Part shown: positions 33,366-41,441 of the stretch, piece after piece
Layout: each line of letters starts with the position of its first letter
Position numbering within the stretch: the stretch's first letter is position 1
Origin: CAZAQK01 sp046344715
GTDB lineage: Bacteria > Pseudomonadota > Alphaproteobacteria > Rickettsiales > SXRF01
Direction: 5' to 3'
DNA length: 64,000 nucleotides
Assembly: GCA_046344715.1 (NCBI GenBank)
Contig: JBKDKX010000017.1
Location: 1 to 64,000 of the forward strand
Program-made: the position numbers and the translations under genes
Notes under the pieces: generated by a model
Told to the model about the DNA's origin: nothing
Databases searched by the model: none
Seen by the model: only the letters and a program-made list of their open reading frames with translations

Positions 33366-34841
33366 ATGTTTGGAAAAAAACCTACCAATGCTAATCTTCC
33401 GGTTCCTACCCAGACGGGGAAGCGTTTGCAGAAACAGCAGGCTGATGTCGTTGCTGCGGACACTGCAACTATTAATGATCGAAAGCTCTTTGAATACACC
33501 GCGCGCATCAGTGAGACACAAGCTGCTGCAAGTAAAGCGGAGGCTATATTTGCAGATAGCAACCTTGAAACGGCAGAATATGCCAAGGCAAAGAAACTAC
33601 TTACTGATGCGTTGCTTGATCGCATTGATTTTGGAATGCTTCGCACGCTTTCTGAGCAGGCTAAGCGTGAGCGTGTGCGTGATGTGGCGAGCCATATATT
33701 GTCGCATGATATTCAAGTGCCGCTTACCGCTCAGCAAGTTGACTTACTGAAAGATCAGGCGATTGATGATTTGCTTGGTTTTGGGCCAATAGAAGTGCTG
33801 ATGGCGGATACAGATGTTGCTGATATTATGATTAATGGACATCAGCAGGTCTTTGTAGAGAAAAAAGGAAAAATATTGCTGACAGATATTACATTCGGCA
33901 GTGAAAAACATTTGCTGAGCGTTATCCAGAAAATTGTATCGCTGGTTGGTAGGCGCATTGATGAATCAAGCCCGATGGTTGATGCGCGTATGCCGGATGG
34001 CTCGAGGTTCAACGCGATTATTCCACCCCTGGCACTGGATGGCTGCCTTGTATCTATCCGTAAATTCCGCAAGCAGAAAATGGCATTGCAGGAATATGTG
34101 GAGTGGGGCTCTATGAGCCAGACTATGTGCGATTTCCTGAAAATTTGTGGTAATATACGAATTAATATCATTATCTCTGGTGGTACGGGTTCTGGTAAAA
34201 CCACCATGTTAAATGCACTTTCTGGAAATATTGACCATAAAGAGCGTGTCATTACCATTGAAGACGCTGCCGAGTTACAGTTACAGCAGCCGCATGTGTT
34301 GAGGCTTGAAACGCGTCCTTCCAACATGGAGGGAGTGGGAGAAATTACTGCTCGTCAGCTGGTAAAGAACGCCCTGCGTATGCGACCAGACCGGATCATC
34401 ATTGGTGAAATCCGTGGCGATGAAGTCATCGATGTGCTCTCTGCAATGAACACCGGCCACGATGGTTCTATGGCGACTATCCATGCGAATAACCCAAGAG
34501 ATGCGATGAGTCGTATTGAGAATCTTGTGGGGATGTCGAGTGTAAAATTGTCAATTGCATCGTTGCGTACACAAATTACCAGTGCTGTGCATCTGGTGGT
34601 CCAAGTGGCCAGGCAGCGCGATGGCAGAAGGCGAGTGACACATATTGATGAAATTGTTGGTATTGATGGAGAACAGATTGTAACGCAGAATTTATTCGGT
34701 TTCCGGCCAGGGCCTATGGATGAGCATGGCCATCTGACCGGTGAGTTTTATTGTACAGGAGCAATACCAGCCTTTATTGGCCAGGCAGAATATTTTGGTC
34801 GCGGTGAAGAAATGCGTCAGGCACTGAAAGTGACGGGGTAA
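33366..34841 (+). CDS. cpaF: Tad pilus ATPase CpaF/TadA
   Basis: 491 residues. Secretion ATPase domain with Walker A GGTGSGKT (272-279), Asp box (ITIEDAAELQL), Walker B RIIIGEIRG (about 343-351) and His box (GHDGSMATIHAN). N-terminal 120 residues are the helical extension of the CpaF type. It powers assembly of the Flp pilus. The stop overlaps tadB by one base. Confidence 0.95.
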   Translation: MFGKKPTNANLPVPTQTGKRLQKQQADVVAADTATINDRKLFEYTARISETQAAASKAEAIFADSNLETAEYAKAKKLLTDALLDRIDFGMLRTLSEQAKRERVRDVASHILSHDIQVPLTAQQVDLLKDQAIDDLLGFGPIEVLMADTDVADIMINGHQQVFVEKKGKILLTDITFGSEKHLLSVIQKIVSLVGRRIDESSPMVDARMPDGSRFNAIIPPLALDGCLVSIRKFRKQKMALQEYVEWGSMSQTMCDFLKICGNIRINIIISGGTGSGKTTMLNALSGNIDHKERVITIEDAAELQLQQPHVLRLETRPSNMEGVGEITARQLVKNALRMRPDRIIIGEIRGDEVIDVLSAMNTGHDGSMATIHANNPRDAMSRIENLVGMSSVKLSIASLRTQITSAVHLVVQVARQRDGRRRVTHIDEIVGIDGEQIVTQNLFGFRPGPMDEHGHLTGEFYCTGAIPAFIGQAEYFGRGEEMRQALKVTG

Positions 34842-35812
34842 TGATGGAACCCATCATGATTGCAGCCTTTATTGGTATCGCAGTATACATTTTTATTGTG
34901 GCGTTAATACCGCGTCGTGTACTGCTTGACAGCAATAAGTACACCAAGAGTGTACTAAAGCGGCTTGAGAGTGAAGCTATTGCTCAAGGATCGGCGCATG
35001 AAGAAACAGTCAATATCATGCGTGAGCAGATAGAAAAGGCTGATCTGTTGACCCGTGTGTTTTTTACGCTGCCAGGTTCAAAATTCATATATCCCAAGTT
35101 GTTAAAAGCCGGCATTGCGCATAATATCAATAAATTTGTTCTGGTCTTATTACTCATCGGACTATTGGTAATGTGGTTTTTACGAAATCAGGGCATAATA
35201 AGCATCTTTGTAGCGGTTGCAGTGGTGTATATTGTTGCCTGGTACTATGTAAGGCGTTGTATCAAGAAACGCAGCGCTATGTTTCTCAATCATTTTCCTG
35301 ATGCGTTAGATATGATTGTGCGTAGCGTAAAGTCTGGTTATCCACTCGCAGGAGCTATACGTATGGTGGCGGATAATATGTCACCACCTATCAGTTCAGA
35401 GTTTAAGCAAGTAGCAGACGAAACAGCTTATGGTAGCACGTTGGTTGATGCGCTTAAACGCCTCTGTCAGCGTATTGATGAGCCCGATATAAAGTTTTTT
35501 GTGGTCGTGTTATCAGTGCAGCAGGAAGTGGGTGGTAACCTTGCAGAAGTACTTTCTAATCTCTCCAGTATTATTCGTAAGCGTAAGCACCTTCGGTTGA
35601 AGGTTAGGGCAATTACTTCCGAGGGTAGAGCCACAGCGTGGGTTCTGGGTTCGCTTCCTGGGTTTGTTTTTATTATAATCAATAAAATGTCGCCCAAGCA
35701 TATGGAACCACTATTTGATACAGTGCTCGGTAATATGTTGCTTGCAGGTGCTATAGGTATTGTACTGCTTGGTGGTTTTATCATCACCAAAATGTCGGAT
35801 GTTGAGGTGTAA
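34841..35812 (+). CDS. tadB: Tad inner-membrane platform protein TadB
   Basis: 323 residues. Membrane helices at about 5-23, 100-116, 120-140 and two near the C-terminus flank a T2SSF domain (FLNHFPDALDMIVRSVKSGYPLAGAI, within about 147-172; VLSVQQEVGGNLAEVLSNLS). With TadC it forms the inner-membrane base moved by CpaF. It starts within the cpaF stop and ends within the tadC start. Confidence 0.93.
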   Translation: MMEPIMIAAFIGIAVYIFIVALIPRRVLLDSNKYTKSVLKRLESEAIAQGSAHEETVNIMREQIEKADLLTRVFFTLPGSKFIYPKLLKAGIAHNINKFVLVLLLIGLLVMWFLRNQGIISIFVAVAVVYIVAWYYVRRCIKKRSAMFLNHFPDALDMIVRSVKSGYPLAGAIRMVADNMSPPISSEFKQVADETAYGSTLVDALKRLCQRIDEPDIKFFVVVLSVQQEVGGNLAEVLSNLSSIIRKRKHLRLKVRAITSEGRATAWVLGSLPGFVFIIINKMSPKHMEPLFDTVLGNMLLAGAIGIVLLGGFIITKMSDVEV

Positions 35813-36765
35813 TGACTACGGAATACATCATATATGCGCTGATGGTGGTGGCATTTTTTACTATCTACATGGCATTGGTACATTTATTCCGCCGTGATTC
35901 AAAAAAATCGCGTATACAAAGAACCGCAGCAGATGCTTTCTATGAAGCACAAGAAGAAAACAAGACGCCGGAATTTGCAAGTTTTTGCGCGGCAATGGTT
36001 GCCCTGACCGGTGTGGATGTAAAAAACCAGAAAGAACTTCAGGTTAGTCTTTCGCAGGCGGGTATCAATTCTCCTTATGCCGTGTATTATTTTCTGTTCT
36101 TCAAGCGTATTCTACAGCCAATAATATTGGTGTTGGGGGTGTATTTCTTCATTAAGGGCATTACTTCTGTTGGTCTTCCAGGGTCCAAAAAAGCCAGTTT
36201 CCTGCTCATAGGTGGTTTTTGTGCTTTGATAGGAATGTTTGGAGCGCAGCTTTACGTGAGCAATGCCAGACAGAAACGTCAGAAGAAATTACTGCGTTCT
36301 TTTCCTGAAGGCTTGGATTTATTATTGGTATGTATTGAGTCAGGTCTTGGACTTGATGCAGCACTTGGTCGTGTATGTGTAGAATTATCTAATGCGCATC
36401 CGGAACTGGGGCAAGAGCTTGAGCGCACACGTATTGAACTTACCATGATGAGTGATCGTACGCAGGCATTACAGAATCTGGCAGAGCGGACACAGATTTT
36501 ACCGTTCAAATCATTGGTTGCGGCACTAATACAAACAGAAAAATTTGGTACCAGCCTGCTTGAAACACTCAGGGTGTTATCGGAAGACCAGCGTGTGACA
36601 CGTTTGCTGAATGCGGAAAATAAGGCTGCCAAAATTCCTGTGCTTATTACCATACCCCTCATTTTCTGCATCATGCCTTCATTCATGATTATTATTCTGG
36701 GGCCGCCTATTGTACGTGTTATTGAAATGGGCGGTGTTATGGGCGGTACTGATAAGCAAAAGTAA
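35812..36765 (+). CDS. tadC: Tad inner-membrane platform protein TadC
   Basis: 317 residues. Membrane helices near both ends and at about 95-115 and 125-145, with a T2SSF domain (SFPEGLDLLLVCIESGLGLDAALGRV, within about 163-190; ALIQTEKFGTSLLETLRVLSEDQR). It is the last gene of this Tad unit; no Flp pilin, prepilin peptidase or TadE/F/G pseudopilin gene follows in the window. Confidence 0.93.
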   Translation: MTTEYIIYALMVVAFFTIYMALVHLFRRDSKKSRIQRTAADAFYEAQEENKTPEFASFCAAMVALTGVDVKNQKELQVSLSQAGINSPYAVYYFLFFKRILQPIILVLGVYFFIKGITSVGLPGSKKASFLLIGGFCALIGMFGAQLYVSNARQKRQKKLLRSFPEGLDLLLVCIESGLGLDAALGRVCVELSNAHPELGQELERTRIELTMMSDRTQALQNLAERTQILPFKSLVAALIQTEKFGTSLLETLRVLSEDQRVTRLLNAENKAAKIPVLITIPLIFCIMPSFMIIILGPPIVRVIEMGGVMGGTDKQK

Positions 36766-36785
36766 TAGCCGATCTATTAGCAGAT

Positions 36786-38804
36786 ATGTCCATTGTGTTT
36801 AAGCTCGTTTCCGATTTTTCGCCAGCGGGTGATCAGCCTCAGGCGATAGCTTCGCTTGTCTCAGGCCTTAACAATAATGATCGTGATCAGGTGTTGCTGG
36901 GCGTTACCGGTTCAGGAAAAACCTTCACCATGGCGCACGTGATACACACATTGCAGCGGCCAGCCCTCATTATGGCGCACAACAAAACACTCGCTGCCCA
37001 GCTATATTCCGAGATGAAGGCCTTCTTTCCTGATAATGCGGTGGAATATTTCGTGTCGTATTATGATTATTATCAGCCAGAGGCCTACGTTCCGAAGACG
37101 GACACCTTCATCGAAAAAGATTCTTCCATCAATGAACAGATAGATCGTATGCGCCACTCTGCCACGCGCAGTATGCTGACTCGCAGCGATGTGATTGTGG
37201 TGGCGTCTGTCTCGTGCATTTACGGTATTGGCTCGGTGGAAACCTATTCGCAGATGGTGCTGAATCTTGATGTGGGGCAATCTCTCGGTCAGCAGGATTT
37301 GGTAAAAAAACTGGTAGAGTTACAGTATCTTCGTAACGATGTGGACTTTAAGCGCGGTGCTTTCCGAGTGCGCGGCGATGTGATGGACGTGTTTCCCTCG
37401 CATTATGAAGATGCAGCGTGGCGCATCACATTCTTTGGTGATGAGATTGAAAGCATCAGTGAATTCGACCCGCTGACTGGCGAGCGCAAGGCTAAGCTGC
37501 AATCAGTGAGCATTTTCGCCAATAGCCATTATGTGACGCCAAAACCCACAGTGGAGCGCGCCATTCGCCAGATAAAAGAAGAATTAAAAGCACGACTTGC
37601 CGTGCTATATGAGCAAAATAAATTGGTGGAAGCGCAAAGGCTGGAGCAACGCACCACCTATGATTTGGAAATGCTGGTAGAAACCGGCATGTGCAAGGGC
37701 ATTGAAAACTATTCGCGCTATTTATCCGGCACGGAAGCAGGGCAACCACCGCCGACGCTCTTTCAATATCTCCCAAAAAATGCACTGTTATTTATTGATG
37801 AAAGCCATGTCACCGTGCCGCAGATTGGCGGTATGTTTAATGGTGACAGGGCGCGGAAAACCACGTTGGTGGAATATGGCTTCCGCCTGCCTTCCGCGCT
37901 CGATAACCGCCCGCTAAAATTCGAAGAGTGGGACGCTATGCGTCCAAACACCGTGTTTGTGTCAGCTACTCCCGGCAAATGGGAGATGGAGCGCACGGGT
38001 GGTGCGTTCATCGAGCAGGTGATTCGCCCGACAGGCCTCATCGACCCGCCATGTGAAATCCGCCCGGTTGAAACACAGGTGGATGATTTGCTGGCCGAGT
38101 GCCACGCCACGATAAAACAAGGCTACCGCGTATTAGTCACTACGCTGACTAAGCGCATGGCCGAAGAACTCACCGATTATATGGATGAGGCGGGCATCAG
38201 CGTGCGCTATCTGCATTCCGATGTGGAAACGTTGGAACGCATCGAAATTATCCGCGATTTGCGGCTGGGAAAATTCAATGTGCTGATAGGCGTAAACCTG
38301 CTGCGTGAGGGATTAGATATTCCTGAATGTGGCCTGATGGCGATTCTAGATGCCGACAAGGAAGGATTCCTGCGCTCGGCGACCTCGCTGATTCAAACGA
38401 TTGGCCGCGCTGCCAGAAACATCGACAGCAAGGTGATTTTATATGCTGATCGTGTAACCAACTCGATGAAGATCGCGCTCGATGAAACCGACAGGCGGCG
38501 GGCGATTCAGGTGGCGTATAATGAAAAGCACGGCATCACGCCGGCGAGTGTGAAAAAGCAGATCGGTGAGATTATCGAATCGGTTTACGAGCATGACCAT
38601 TTCACGGTGAGCAAACAACCGAAAAAATACGACGTGGGCGAGAACGCCAAGAAAAATAAAGAAGCTTATATCGAGGCACTGCGCACCAAGATGCTGGAAG
38701 CAGCAGCAGACCTTGAATTTGAAGCAGCGGCCAAACTGCGCGATGAGATTACGCAGCTGGAAACAAAACCCCAAGCCCCGGGTTCAGCGAAGAAAAAGGC
38801 TTAG
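36786..38804 (+). CDS. uvrB: Excinuclease ABC subunit B
   Basis: 672 residues. Walker A GVTGSGKT (39-46), the damage-probing beta-hairpin YYDYYQPEAYVP (about 91-102), helicase motifs through VNLLREGLDIPE and QTIGRAARN, and a C-terminal UVR motif that contacts UvrC (about 636-660). It verifies DNA lesions in nucleotide excision repair. A palindromic repeat begins a few bases after the stop. Confidence 0.97.
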   Translation: MSIVFKLVSDFSPAGDQPQAIASLVSGLNNNDRDQVLLGVTGSGKTFTMAHVIHTLQRPALIMAHNKTLAAQLYSEMKAFFPDNAVEYFVSYYDYYQPEAYVPKTDTFIEKDSSINEQIDRMRHSATRSMLTRSDVIVVASVSCIYGIGSVETYSQMVLNLDVGQSLGQQDLVKKLVELQYLRNDVDFKRGAFRVRGDVMDVFPSHYEDAAWRITFFGDEIESISEFDPLTGERKAKLQSVSIFANSHYVTPKPTVERAIRQIKEELKARLAVLYEQNKLVEAQRLEQRTTYDLEMLVETGMCKGIENYSRYLSGTEAGQPPPTLFQYLPKNALLFIDESHVTVPQIGGMFNGDRARKTTLVEYGFRLPSALDNRPLKFEEWDAMRPNTVFVSATPGKWEMERTGGAFIEQVIRPTGLIDPPCEIRPVETQVDDLLAECHATIKQGYRVLVTTLTKRMAEELTDYMDEAGISVRYLHSDVETLERIEIIRDLRLGKFNVLIGVNLLREGLDIPECGLMAILDADKEGFLRSATSLIQTIGRAARNIDSKVILYADRVTNSMKIALDETDRRRAIQVAYNEKHGITPASVKKQIGEIIESVYEHDHFTVSKQPKKYDVGENAKKNKEAYIEALRTKMLEAAADLEFEAAAKLRDEITQLETKPQAPGSAKKKA

Positions 38805-38811
38805 TTTCTCC

Positions 38812-38946
38812 CTCTCCCCTTGTGGGAGAGGGCTTTATTTCTTAGGCTTACGCAGTAAGTCTTAGAAATAAAGGGTGAGGGGTTACTTACTTATTATAAG
38901 CATCACCCCCTCCCTAACCCTCCCCCATCAAGGGGTAGGGGATTTT
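38812..38946. repeat. Composite family D palindrome
   Basis: CCCTCTCCCCTTG...GGGAGAGGG hairpin, then a near-perfect inner palindrome CTTTATTTCT/AGAAATAAAG enclosing AGGCTTAC-GCA-GTAAGTCT, then GGGTGAGGGG paired with a later CACCCCCTCCCTAACCCTCC arm. It starts eight bases after the uvrB stop. The last arm closely resembles the segment found inside the nitrilase gene at 46206-46250. Confidence 0.8.
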
Positions 38947-38994
38947 ATGGATATGGCGAAGAAGAAGTTTTCCACGTGGTTGCGGATGTATTTG

Positions 38995-39309
38995 CTATCT
39001 GCCGCCTGCAGTACCCAAGTCGCGGTCTGTATCATCCAAGCATTTCCCCAATTCATCCAAAGCATGAATCAATACCGGTATTCCTCGAGTAATTCTGGGG
39101 TCAAAGCACTCCCAAATGCCATTGTTTGGCAATAAAGGTGCGCGCCAAGTACATAAACACATAAGTGAACAATCTTCACTAACATATACAGAATCTCCTT
39201 TGCACATTCCGCCTGCTTTAGGAGGAATGGGCAGCATCTGCGCCGATGCTTGTGATGTTGCGGTAATGGATAACGCCAGGAAGCTGGCTAAAAATAGTGA
39301 TGATTTCAT
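38995..39309 (-). CDS. Small secreted Cys-containing protein, copy 1
   Basis: 104 residues. Signal peptide MKSSLFLASFLALSITATSQASA, then a mature part with six Cys (MCKGD, EDCS, MCLC, WECF, KCLD). The block CxWRAPLLPNNGIWECF (about 54-70) is shared with the second copy at 39591. Even numbers of Cys in a short exported domain suggest disulfides. No family recognised; exported to the periplasm or outside. The tail after about residue 72 (RITRGIPVLIHALDELG...) is longer than in copy 2 and diverges. Confidence 0.65.
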   Translation of the reverse strand: MKSSLFLASFLALSITATSQASAQMLPIPPKAGGMCKGDSVYVSEDCSLMCLCTWRAPLLPNNGIWECFDPRITRGIPVLIHALDELGKCLDDTDRDLGTAGGR

Positions 39310-39357
39310 GATTCCTCCAATGGATGGTTTTTTATGCTTGACCTCTTCATTCTATGT

Positions 39358-39364
39358 GGGGGGG
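39358..39364. repeat. Poly-G tract upstream of secreted gene copy 1
   Basis: Seven G (C on the coding strand) about 49 bases before the start codon of the gene at 39309. The equivalent place in copy 2 has nine G. Confidence 0.7.
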
Positions 39365-39383
39365 TAAACAAATAGTTAAAATT

Positions 39384-39400
39384 TTAACCAATATAGTTAA
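39384..39400. promoter_or_regulatory. CtrA-like box upstream of secreted gene copy 1
   Basis: TTAACC, seven bases, TTAA: fits the alphaproteobacterial CtrA binding pattern (TTAA-N7-TTAA). It lies about 75 bases before the start codon. Short and AT-rich, so chance occurrence is possible; copy 2 lacks a clear equivalent. Confidence 0.3.
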
Positions 39401-39445
39401 TTTTATTAATTGTTATGAAGATTCAGGGGCTAAAACCTGTTTTAT

Positions 39446-39532
39446 CGTCACCCCGCATTTATTGCGGGGTCTGGTATTAGTGCCACCCTGGCGACTCTCC
39501 CGCCGCGCTAGTGTTGGCGCAGCGGGGTGACA
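39446..39532. repeat. Family E palindromic element (copy 1)
   Basis: Opens CGTCACCCCGC and closes GCGGGGTGACAG, with an inner CCCCGCATTTATTGCGGGG hairpin followed by TCTGG. Related to 40020-40107 and 7498-7520. Confidence 0.75.
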
Positions 39533-39590
39533 GTAAAATGTTTCCGTGCGGTTGCGGATGTATTTGTTATCTACCGCCTGCAAAATCCAA

Positions 39591-39860
39591 TTAACGGCCT
39601 AGTACGTGTGGCATAGGATCGCGGACTCTTTCCCCAGAAGGAAAGCACTTCCAATAGCCCACGTCTGGCAATAAAGGTGGCCGCCAATTACATACACAAT
39701 ACCTTGGAGCTAAACTAACACCGTCATGAACTTTATACACATCACGTGGCTTGCACGATGCGCCTTCCATAGGATAAACGATCAGCGGCTGTGCTGATGC
39801 CTGTGATGTTGCGGCAATGCACAACGCCAGGAAACTGGCTAAAAATAGTGATGATTTCAT
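39591..39860 (-). CDS. Small secreted Cys-containing protein, copy 2
   Basis: 89 residues. Signal peptide nearly identical to copy 1 (MKSSLFLASFLALCIAATSQASA), mature part with four Cys (ASCKP, RYCVC, WKCF) and the shared block CNWRPPLLPDVGYWKCF. The two proteins share signal and central block but differ in between and at the end, which suggests relaxed or diversifying change after duplication. Function unknown; a secreted effector-like or envelope peptide is possible but not shown. Confidence 0.65.
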   Translation of the reverse strand: MKSSLFLASFLALCIAATSQASAQPLIVYPMEGASCKPRDVYKVHDGVSLAPRYCVCNWRPPLLPDVGYWKCFPSGERVRDPMPHVLGR

Positions 39861-39919
39861 GATACCCCCGAATAGATTGTTTCTGAACTTGGTTTATAGA
39901 TGTATTGCCCAATTATAAA

Positions 39920-39928
39920 GGGGGGGGG
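39920..39928. repeat. Poly-G tract upstream of secreted gene copy 2
   Basis: Nine G (C on the coding strand) about 60 bases before the start codon of the gene at 39860, in the place where copy 1 has seven. A length change here would alter promoter spacing. Confidence 0.75.
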
Positions 39929-40019
39929 TAAATATTCAAATAATCAATTGTTAAATTTATGTGACAAATGGTTGATATTATTAATAATTATGATGATTCA
40001 GGGATTACGCCCTATTTTT

Positions 40020-40107
40020 TGTCACCCCCCGATTAAATCGGGGGTCTAGGGACTCTTGCGAAGATCGAGCGTTTAGCTCCAGATCCCCGCACAAGGCGGG
40101 GATGACA
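40020..40107. repeat. Family E palindromic element (copy 2)
   Basis: Opens TGTCACCCCCCGATT and closes GGCGGGGATGACA, with inner hairpin CCCCCGATTAAATCGGGGG. Its right edge touches the rnd stop codon with no spacer. Confidence 0.75.
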
Positions 40108-41259
40108 TTAAACTTCCTCAAACACCACTTCTTTGCTTTTGGCGTTGAGCGAGAGTTTGAGTTTGCCTTCCATAAGGGCGGTGGCTTTATTGCCGAAAAT
40201 ATCGGCGCGCCAGCCAGTGAGTGCGGGGCTTTCAGTTTTGCCGAGTGCGATGGATTCGAGGTCATCTTTATTCGCGATGATGCTGGCACTCACACCATGT
40301 TTTTCTGATTTGACCTTAAGCAGTAGCTGCAACATGGCAATGGGTGTTGCGATATTTGGCGGCAGTTTTTTATGCTTGGGCACCTGCGGGTAATCTGCCG
40401 GCGGCAAGGCAAGGGCTGCCTCCACACAGGCTATGATGGCATCTTTCTTGGATTTTGAGAGGCTTTTTTCCACGCTGCGCAGGCGGGTGATGTCTTCTTC
40501 CTTGCGCGGCATGGAATGCGCCAGCTCTATCAGCGTATCATCTTTGATGATACGGCCGCGCGGCACATCGGCCTTGCGCGCTTCCGCCTCACGCCACTTG
40601 GCCAGTTCGCGTAGTACGGCAAGATGTTTTGGGCGCATGTTGCCGAATTTAAGCCGTTGCCACGCATCTTCCGGATTCGGCTGATACAAATCAGGGTTGG
40701 AAAGATAGGCGTGCTCCTCGGCGATCCAGCTTTCACGGTCACTGGCTTCGATTTTGATTTTCAGCTCATCATATATTACGCGCAGGTGGGTGACATCAGA
40801 AAGCGCATACGATAATTGTTTTTCGGAGAGCGGGCGTGCCGACCAATCGGTGAAGCGCGAGCTTTTATCAATATCCTGACCAGCGATTTTATTCACCAGC
40901 GTTTCATAACTCACGGAATCACCATACCCGCACACAGCGGCGGCAACTTGCGTGTCAAAAATAGGCGCAGGAATGTGGCCGGAGAGCATGAAGAAAATTT
41001 CAATATCCTGACGGCAGGCGTGAAATACTTTAAGCAGTTTTTTATTTTTCAGCAGTGCGAACACGGGCTTTAAGTCTATGCCTTCGGCCAGCGGGTCGAT
41101 AATGCGCGCAGCCGTTTCGCCCGCAATCTGGATAAGGCAGAGGCGCGGGAAATAGGTTTTGTCGCGGATGAACTCGGTATCAACGGTGATATAATGCCCG
41201 TCTTCAACCTGCTTGCAGAATTCTACTAGTTCCGCCTGTGTAGTAATGGGTGGTTTCAT
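40108..41259 (-). CDS. rnd: Ribonuclease D
   Basis: 383 residues from ATG 41259. DEDD exonuclease motifs: TVDTEFIRDKTYFPRLCLIQ (Asp-Glu, Exo I), LLKVFHACRQDIE (Exo II) and the Tyr-x-x-x-Asp of Exo III (YALSDVTHL); two HRDC-type regions follow. It trims the 3' ends of tRNA precursors. Upstream in-frame ATGs at 41298 and 41352 exist, but the longest reading runs through a palindromic repeat, so a start at 41259 or 41298 is preferred. The stop abuts a family E element. Confidence 0.93.
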   Translation of the reverse strand: MKPPITTQAELVEFCKQVEDGHYITVDTEFIRDKTYFPRLCLIQIAGETAARIIDPLAEGIDLKPVFALLKNKKLLKVFHACRQDIEIFFMLSGHIPAPIFDTQVAAAVCGYGDSVSYETLVNKIAGQDIDKSSRFTDWSARPLSEKQLSYALSDVTHLRVIYDELKIKIEASDRESWIAEEHAYLSNPDLYQPNPEDAWQRLKFGNMRPKHLAVLRELAKWREAEARKADVPRGRIIKDDTLIELAHSMPRKEEDITRLRSVEKSLSKSKKDAIIACVEAALALPPADYPQVPKHKKLPPNIATPIAMLQLLLKVKSEKHGVSASIIANKDDLESIALGKTESPALTGWRADIFGNKATALMEGKLKLSLNAKSKEVVFEEV

Positions 41260-41302
41260 GGGGAGTTTATAGGGCAGGGGCATGGGTTTGTCACCCATGA
41301 TA

Positions 41303-41345
41303 TTTCCCCTCTCCCTTGGGTTGGGATGGTTAGGGAGGGGAGGTA
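41303..41345. repeat. Family D element upstream of rnd
   Basis: TTTCCCCTCTCCCTTGGG and TTAGGGAGGGGAGG arms. It lies within the in-frame extension of rnd, showing how these elements can lengthen reading frames at the 5' end. Confidence 0.65.
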
Positions 41346-41346
41346 T

Positions 41347-41418
41347 TGTCATCCTGAGCGAAGGCCTTTAGGCCTTAGTCGAAGGATCTTAAGATTCTTC
41401 GCTACGCTCAAAATGACA
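41347..41418. repeat. Family A palindromic element
   Basis: TGTCATCCTGAGCGAAGGCC...GGCCTTAGTCGAAGGATC...GCTCAAAATGACA. The clearest copy of the family in the window, lying side by side with a family D element in the gap between rnd and the next gene. Confidence 0.88.
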
Positions 41419-41441
41419 TTGATGGCGGGGATGACAAAAGG

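Larger units (their letters stand above)
38968..40070. repeat. Tandem duplication of about 550-600 bases
   Basis: Two successive copies each hold, in order on the plus strand: a GGTTGCGGATGTATTTG-type segment with CTGCCGCCTGCA-type end, a small secreted-protein gene on the minus strand, a poly-G tract, an AT-rich stretch with TAATTnTTATGA.GATTCAGGG, and a family E palindrome. Copy 1 runs from about 38968 to 39538 and copy 2 from about 39540 to 40107. Confidence 0.75.

Noticed and set aside
41259..41352. Longest rnd start at 41352
   Set aside because: The extension is translated family D repeat sequence and falls outside the usual length of RNase D.
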